A DNA stretch of 41,466 nt from Lachnospiraceae bacterium (GTDB lineage Bacteria; Bacillota; Clostridia; Lachnospirales; Lachnospiraceae), in the NCBI GenBank assembly GCA_024695145.1, contig JAILIS010000015.1:1-41466 (forward strand), read 5' to 3'. The translations under genes and the position numbers were made by a program. Positions 37,007-41,466 of the stretch are shown here, one piece after another (position 1 is the first letter of the stretch; each line of letters opens with the position of its first letter). Under the pieces are notes generated by a model, which saw nothing but the letters and a program-made list of their open reading frames with translations, made no database searches and had not been told where the DNA came from.

Positions 37007-38335
37007 TTAAGCCTCCCTGAATTTCAATATGGTAAAGTTTAGATTGATCACGTACTGGTATTGTATGCTTTTGGCTACTTTCTTCAGCAGCGCGTAATTG
37101 TCCGTAATCATGCTCTGTTTCTCTTTATCCTCATCAAGCACTATGCATTCCCCGTCATCGAGCATCATAAAGATCACTTCATCCTTCGAAAAACAGACCA
37201 TGATCTGATTTCTGATATTTTTCTTCCCTGCGGCTTTTACCGAATAGGCCACCATCTCTTCCATGCAGAGCCTTGCACGGTTTGCCAGTTTTAAGGAATA
37301 GCCGTGTTCAGACGCAAAATTCTGTATGGTCTTTGACGCTTTGATAGCATTTTCCGGTTTCACCGACATATACAGTCTCATAATATCAGCCTTTTCGGTA
37401 CTGTTGTCCCTGCGGACCTGGATCACATATCTGATAATGCCCGCGATAAGTATGATAAGAGTTGCAAACAGATACGAAAGCCATATGGCCGGCGCAGGGA
37501 ACCGCGCACCCAGCGCAGCGGCAAATAACGGCATCGTACTGTTCCCGGCAAGAGTAAGTATCGTCGAAAATCTCTGCGCCCCTCTGTTGGCAAAATACAT
37601 ACGAAAGATCGCATTGACCCCAATAAATACTATACACAGTGCATACAGTCTCAGGGATGCCACCCCTCCTTCAGGTATATCCGACACTCCGTGCAGATGA
37701 TAGAAAAAAACGGGATCGATTTCGATAAATACCACAACAATACCTGCCAGGATCATGATAACCACGATCCCCTGCTGCATGAGCTTTCTGACCCATTTCC
37801 TCATTTCCGCGCCGCTGAGCAGGCCAACAAGAGGTCTGATGGATCCCTGGACGGAATTCATAAGAACATTTGTCAGTAAATAACAGAACAGGCAGACAGC
37901 TTTTATGGTGCCGCCGTCATCACCGAAATATACAATGAGTATCCTTATCATCGCATAATTCTGAAGTGCTGTCACAAGCATATAAGCGGATTCCGGGAGC
38001 CCTTTTGAAATGATCTCCTTTATATCGGAAAATTCCGTCCTTCCATTTCCCGCTTTGTATATATCAGTTTTTCTGTACAGATAGATCATGGTCGCGATGC
38101 TACGGAGCGTAACGGCCACGGCTGTGCCGTACCCCGTTCCGGCCACACCAAGACCAAGCGGTCCGGCAAACAGAATATCAAGTGCAAGATTGGTAAGGCC
38201 TTCAAATACCGACAGCCACATGAGCACCTTCATCCTGCCCATGATCTGCAGTTCATAGGTGCCTATTGCGGATATCATACCGAAAGGGGTTGAGATCATT
38301 ATGTCCGTTGCATAGCTTGTAACAAGCGGTAGCAT
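37007..38335 (-). CDS. Truncated MATE transporter fused to a degenerate RsbW-like HATPase
   Basis: A 442-residue protein. Residues 1-305 match the later part of a MATE family transporter. The first three or so membrane segments (about 120 residues) are missing compared with the usual 12-segment fold. Residues about 315-442 form a HATPase_c_2 domain like RsbW/SpoIIAB. Its N-box is altered: E360 is kept, but the Mg-binding Asn is Y364 and the usual His is A368. The GxGL-type G2 box is not visible. A 65-base stretch upstream (38336-38400) begins ATG AAA TAT GAC with GAGAG ahead, in another frame, giving MKYDVEYEIAAQIFVLL. This suggests a deletion or frameshift. The ATG at 38335 has only a weak, too-close GAGG. 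Whether it is made as shown is uncertain. Confidence 0.75.
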   Translation of the reverse strand: MLPLVTSYATDIMISTPFGMISAIGTYELQIMGRMKVLMWLSVFEGLTNLALDILFAGPLGLGVAGTGYGTAVAVTLRSIATMIYLYRKTDIYKAGNGRTEFSDIKEIISKGLPESAYMLVTALQNYAMIRILIVYFGDDGGTIKAVCLFCYLLTNVLMNSVQGSIRPLVGLLSGAEMRKWVRKLMQQGIVVIMILAGIVVVFIEIDPVFFYHLHGVSDIPEGGVASLRLYALCIVFIGVNAIFRMYFANRGAQRFSTILTLAGNSTMPLFAAALGARFPAPAIWLSYLFATLIILIAGIIRYVIQVRRDNSTEKADIMRLYMSVKPENAIKASKTIQNFASEHGYSLKLANRARLCMEEMVAYSVKAAGKKNIRNQIMVCFSKDEVIFMMLDDGECIVLDEDKEKQSMITDNYALLKKVAKSIQYQYVINLNFTILKFREA

Positions 38336-38496
38336 GGCCTCGGACAGATTAAAAGAACAAATATTTGTGCCGCTATTTCATATTCTACGTCATATTTCAT
38401 TCCGGCTCTCTTGATTAATATTTCCCCGGTTTTAAGGAGTTTTCAATGGTTTGCGGCTTTTCGGCATTCATATTGCCTAATATAATCCCCCATGAA

Positions 38497-38526
38497 TAAA
38501 AAAACGGCGGGGAACTTCCCCGCCCA
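38497..38526 (-). terminator. Strong terminator after the ATP-grasp gene
   Basis: GGCGGGGAA (38506-38514) pairs with TTCCCCGCC (38516-38524), followed by seven T on the minus strand. It ends the two-gene ligase operon before the MATE-HATPase gene. Confidence 0.92.
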
Positions 38527-38617
38527 TGATGGATCCGGGTCTTACGACCAGTCCTTATTTAGTATAATAATACCAGTTTTCTTAAAAAGTCAACGAATAA
38601 AGATCTTAAAGACAGCG

Positions 38618-39979
38618 TCAGCTCCGAACCCTGCTCTTTACTGTAAAGACCGGTACGGTACGCTCATTTTCATGCGCGACTATTATCTTTTCCTCGCATG
38701 CCATACGCATCAGTATTCCTGCCAGCTGTCCGTTATAAGCATACAGTCCGGGCATATTGATGTAAGGATGCCACTCTCCGTCTCCCCAGGCATAGTCAAT
38801 GTTCGGGGTCAGATATTGAGTACAATACTGCTGACAGATCATTCCGGTTCCATACAGTTTCGTGCACAGATCCTGCCATGACTGCTGATCATGTTCTCTT
38901 CCGGCGGCATAAGTACCCTTGGAAGCATATGCGTCCATGGGCTTAAGAATATAACTGTCCTTATGATCCAAAACTTCCTGAAGAGAAATAAACTCCGATG
39001 AGAATTCAACCGTTTTGGGCACGTGTGCATCCACAAAATCCTTCTGTTCATCACTCAAAAGCCTTCGCATATCAGGATGATGGAGCACATAAAACAGCCA
39101 CTTTGTATGGATCAGCTGTGTCTCAAAAGCTCCCGCATAAAATACCGCACCATCAGTTACAGCTTTTATGAAAGGAGTGACTTCTTCATAGTGAGCCATG
39201 ATGTCGGCTGTCACCGCACGGCGGTATATCGCATCGATCTTTTTCCCTTTTTCCGAAAACAGACTGCCTTCTTTATACTGCAAAGAACGAATATCACAGA
39301 TCTCACATGAAACACCGGCTTTTTCGAATGCACCGGCAAACACCTCAAACTCACGGTACGTAGCATTTTCCAGAAAATCCACTATCGCCACATGCGGATC
39401 GTCGCGGTGGTCTTTGGAGGACTCATACAGTCCCATAAATGTCCCGACCCAGGAGTCGAACAGTTCAAACGGCTGAAGATCATACTCTTTTTCCACTTCC
39501 CGGTGTGCAGGATTTAATTCCAACGCTTTTCTAAGCTCAAGATCCCTGAGCATTGCAGCGGTTCCGTCTGTATTGATCTCACAGAACTGAAAATCGCCGG
39601 TGTCTTCATTGTAAAATATGTCCATTCTTGCTATGGGAAGCACGCCTTCATAAGGCGCCGGCAGGAGTATCAGTTTTTTTAGCTCTTCGGAAAAAGGAAA
39701 CAGAGCGCGAACAGCCTCATCATTTTGATATCCTCTGATCACACAGTCAAATATACCTGTACTCATCTGTACGATCTTCCTGAAACGGGATATGGTCTCC
39801 TCGTCAAAGACTTTCGGAATGTAAACCGTCTTGTCCAGAACCCCCTGATAGTTCAGAGATGAATTTTCGATATATTCTTTCATCGCAAGCCCTCCGGCTC
39901 TGTTACTTTCCGGATCTGCAAGGATACGGGTGCGATAAGCCTCAAATACTTCTTTTTGTAAACTCATATTTCTATCCAT
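38618..39979 (-). CDS. Glutathionylspermidine-synthase-like ATP-grasp ligase
   Basis: A 453-residue member of the GSP synthetase C-terminal family, a circularly permuted ATP-grasp. Seen are DFQFCEINTDGTAAM (metal/ATP segment) and the late ATP-binding stretch YILKPMDAYASKGTYAAG. These enzymes form an amide bond between a carboxylate and an amine using ATP; E. coli Gsp joins glutathione to spermidine. The amidase half of Gsp is absent. The ATG at 39979 overlaps the GCS2 stop (TAATG), and AAGGAG lies upstream, so both proteins should be made together. The product is unknown: a gamma-glutamyl peptide or polyamine conjugate is plausible. Confidence 0.88.
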   Translation of the reverse strand: MDRNMSLQKEVFEAYRTRILADPESNRAGGLAMKEYIENSSLNYQGVLDKTVYIPKVFDEETISRFRKIVQMSTGIFDCVIRGYQNDEAVRALFPFSEELKKLILLPAPYEGVLPIARMDIFYNEDTGDFQFCEINTDGTAAMLRDLELRKALELNPAHREVEKEYDLQPFELFDSWVGTFMGLYESSKDHRDDPHVAIVDFLENATYREFEVFAGAFEKAGVSCEICDIRSLQYKEGSLFSEKGKKIDAIYRRAVTADIMAHYEEVTPFIKAVTDGAVFYAGAFETQLIHTKWLFYVLHHPDMRRLLSDEQKDFVDAHVPKTVEFSSEFISLQEVLDHKDSYILKPMDAYASKGTYAAGREHDQQSWQDLCTKLYGTGMICQQYCTQYLTPNIDYAWGDGEWHPYINMPGLYAYNGQLAGILMRMACEEKIIVAHENERTVPVFTVKSRVRS

Positions 39980-41241
39980 TATGCTATATTCTCCTTTTGA
40001 AAGTGACACGACGCATTAACCGGGATATTGCCGATCCCTCCATGGAGGATCACATCCTCAAACGGATCAAGGTAATTCTTCTCCTCACTGTCCAATCCCT
40101 CACAGGCTGTTTCCAATACTCTCTTCGCCTGTTCGGTGCAGCCGGTATTATATACAGCTGCGTTCCACCCGCGTCTCATAATATCGTCTTCCGAGATCAA
40201 AATATCCTCTTCCTTAAGCCTTCCTCTTCTGATCTCTTCCCCGGCAAATTCCAACCCGGATTCACTATAGAAAAGACCCTTTATCAAAGCACTGTATGCA
40301 TTAACAAACGGAAGCGGAACCGAATCTGCAAACCTTATCTCTAAATACTGTTTAAGACGGACATCGGGAAATACCATCGAGAGTACGTGCTTTAGAAGCT
40401 CCTCATCCATTTCCCTGTCTGCAAAGATCTCTTCGACCGTACTGCGCCCTGTCAGTTCCAGATCTGTTCCGTGTTTCAGAAAAACAGGCGGAACATGTCC
40501 TATAAAATCAGCGTAATCGGCGAATCCATAGTTATCGGAAAATATACCCGGCAGGATCCCGCATCTGACCGGATCTGTCCTTCGCCATATGTCCGTACGT
40601 TTGAGATTCATATCAAGCATACGTCCCTGAAACGATCTCGAATTATCCGTAAGAAGTTTCAGGATCGGGCCGTAATAATATGCCGCCCGGATTTTGCGAC
40701 TGAAATCCTCTTCGGAAGAATAATCTATCGATACCTGCGTGGATGATGTTCCGCGCATCATTTCAATGCCTCCGGTCCCCGTGCTCTTAAAATGGTTATT
40801 CATGATCGCATAGCGCTTTTTGGGGATCAGTGTCAGTTCTTCCATCCTGCTGACCGGCTGACAGCCGGCTGTGATCATCTCATACCCCATCCCGGAAAGG
40901 ATCGGATTTATGCGGGGCAAAAAGTCCAGATATATTTCTTCGGCAGCACGAACAGATGTAACCGGGCGGATACTTATCTCAAACTGCGCGGCAGGCTCCA
41001 GTGTTACGGTAAAATCAGGCACCTCAAACCCAAGGAAGTCATCTTCGGGAATAATGACCGCATCGGGATACTGTTCCATAAGTTTTGTCAGAACGCTCCT
41101 GATACCGTTCTTCCCTGCATAGGGTATTGCTTTTCCCGTGATCTTATCAACAATGAAATGCTCAAGTTCAACACCAAGCCGTTTTTTGTCCGTTGCACCC
41201 GCTGCAAAGTATTCGATCATCTTTGATTTCCAATTTTTCAC
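39979..41241 (-). CDS. GCS2-family gamma-glutamyl ligase (glutamate-cysteine ligase-like)
   Basis: A 420-residue member of the GCS2 family (plant-type glutamate-cysteine ligase, EgtA, YbdK). The glutamate/metal motif GVELEHFIVD is near the N-terminus, and TLEPAAQFEISI and the GTSSTQVSIDYSSEEDF segment follow. It should activate the gamma carboxyl of glutamate with ATP and join it to an amine, by family cysteine or another amino acid. The GTG at 41241 has AGGTG 5 bases ahead; an upstream ATG at 41253 would lie inside that site, so either is possible. It is the first gene of a two-gene operon with the ATP-grasp ligase, behind a consensus promoter. Confidence 0.88.
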   Translation of the reverse strand: MKNWKSKMIEYFAAGATDKKRLGVELEHFIVDKITGKAIPYAGKNGIRSVLTKLMEQYPDAVIIPEDDFLGFEVPDFTVTLEPAAQFEISIRPVTSVRAAEEIYLDFLPRINPILSGMGYEMITAGCQPVSRMEELTLIPKKRYAIMNNHFKSTGTGGIEMMRGTSSTQVSIDYSSEEDFSRKIRAAYYYGPILKLLTDNSRSFQGRMLDMNLKRTDIWRRTDPVRCGILPGIFSDNYGFADYADFIGHVPPVFLKHGTDLELTGRSTVEEIFADREMDEELLKHVLSMVFPDVRLKQYLEIRFADSVPLPFVNAYSALIKGLFYSESGLEFAGEEIRRGRLKEEDILISEDDIMRRGWNAAVYNTGCTEQAKRVLETACEGLDSEEKNYLDPFEDVILHGGIGNIPVNASCHFQKENIA

Positions 41242-41280
41242 AATACACCTCATTTCCGAGCACTATTTATGTTTGACTAC

Positions 41281-41309
41281 ATTATATTTTGTTAAATATA
41301 TATTGTCAA
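41281..41309 (-). promoter_or_regulatory. Consensus sigma-A promoter for the ligase operon
   Basis: On the minus strand TTGACA (41304-41309), exactly 17 bases, TATAAT (41281-41286): a perfect match in both hexamers and spacing, about 30-40 bases before the GCS2 start. Confidence 0.9.
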
Positions 41310-41466
41310 GTATAAATGTTTTTATGATAGCGTAAATCAAATGTAGGAATTAATAAAAAGAGTTGACCAAGATCCGGTTAAGATCTGAAATACCCATTTA
41401 TTATATCCCAGAGCATCAAAAATGGAAACCTTCCGTACGCTTCGCTCCCGGACGCTCTTCATTACT

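Overview
The window looks like a piece of a Clostridia chromosome, most likely Lachnospiraceae (Butyrivibrio/Roseburia/Lachnospira type). The reasons are moderate GC, strong AGGAGG-type ribosome binding sites, a DUF5688-like protein, the EF-P type, a Gram-positive mraZ-rsmH-ftsL-pbp start of the division cluster, and anaerobe oxidative-stress genes (desulfoferrodoxin, rubrerythrin). This placement is inferred from gene families; no 16S sequence is present. Nearly all genes lie on the minus strand. The only plus-strand genes are an SGNH-hydrolase/MBOAT acyltransferase pair.

Layout. 1-605 holds no intact gene. It contains two hairpins, degraded reading frames and an 11-bp tandem repeat just beyond the 3' end of guaA, a common integration site for mobile elements. 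606-5958: guaA, gdhA, cstA and a small unknown gene. 6125-8439 (+): surface-polymer O-acylation pair. 8448-13627: a tightly packed run transcribed as rluF-like, ligA, metA, dfx, rbr, apt. 13716-15037: tRNA-Arg(CCG) followed by a membrane SH3b protein. 15097-16637: DUF5688-like protein and efp. 16716-18080: an unusual single-chain fusion of an EamA-type transporter with a YqeG-type HAD phosphatase. 18147-18536: a small protein behind a sigma28-like promoter. 18689-23507: a peptide/nickel-type ABC importer operon (binding protein, two permeases, double ATPase). 23599-32034: a reduced division cluster (mraZ, rsmH, ftsL, transpeptidase, ftsW, ftsQ, ftsZ, nrdR) without the usual mur genes, mraY or ftsA. 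32234-33331: ychF.

33353-41241 is the most unusual region. A consensus promoter drives a GCS2-type gamma-glutamyl ligase and a glutathionylspermidine-synthase-like ATP-grasp ligase that are translationally coupled (TAATG). A strong terminator follows. Next comes a tight operon: an N-terminally truncated MATE transporter fused to a degenerate RsbW-like HATPase, a STAS anti-anti-sigma protein, a sensor-linked PP2C phosphatase, and an AT-rich radical SAM/SPASM enzyme. These resemble a partner-switching module whose 'kinase' sits on a transporter, plus a peptide-modifying enzyme, next to a two-enzyme peptide/amine ligation pathway. The combined function is not known to me and the links between them are inference.

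41310-41466 and the other intergenic gaps, all under 300 bases, hold nothing I recognise beyond the sites listed. Many start codons were moved to internal ATG/GTG codons where a good ribosome binding site decides the start.
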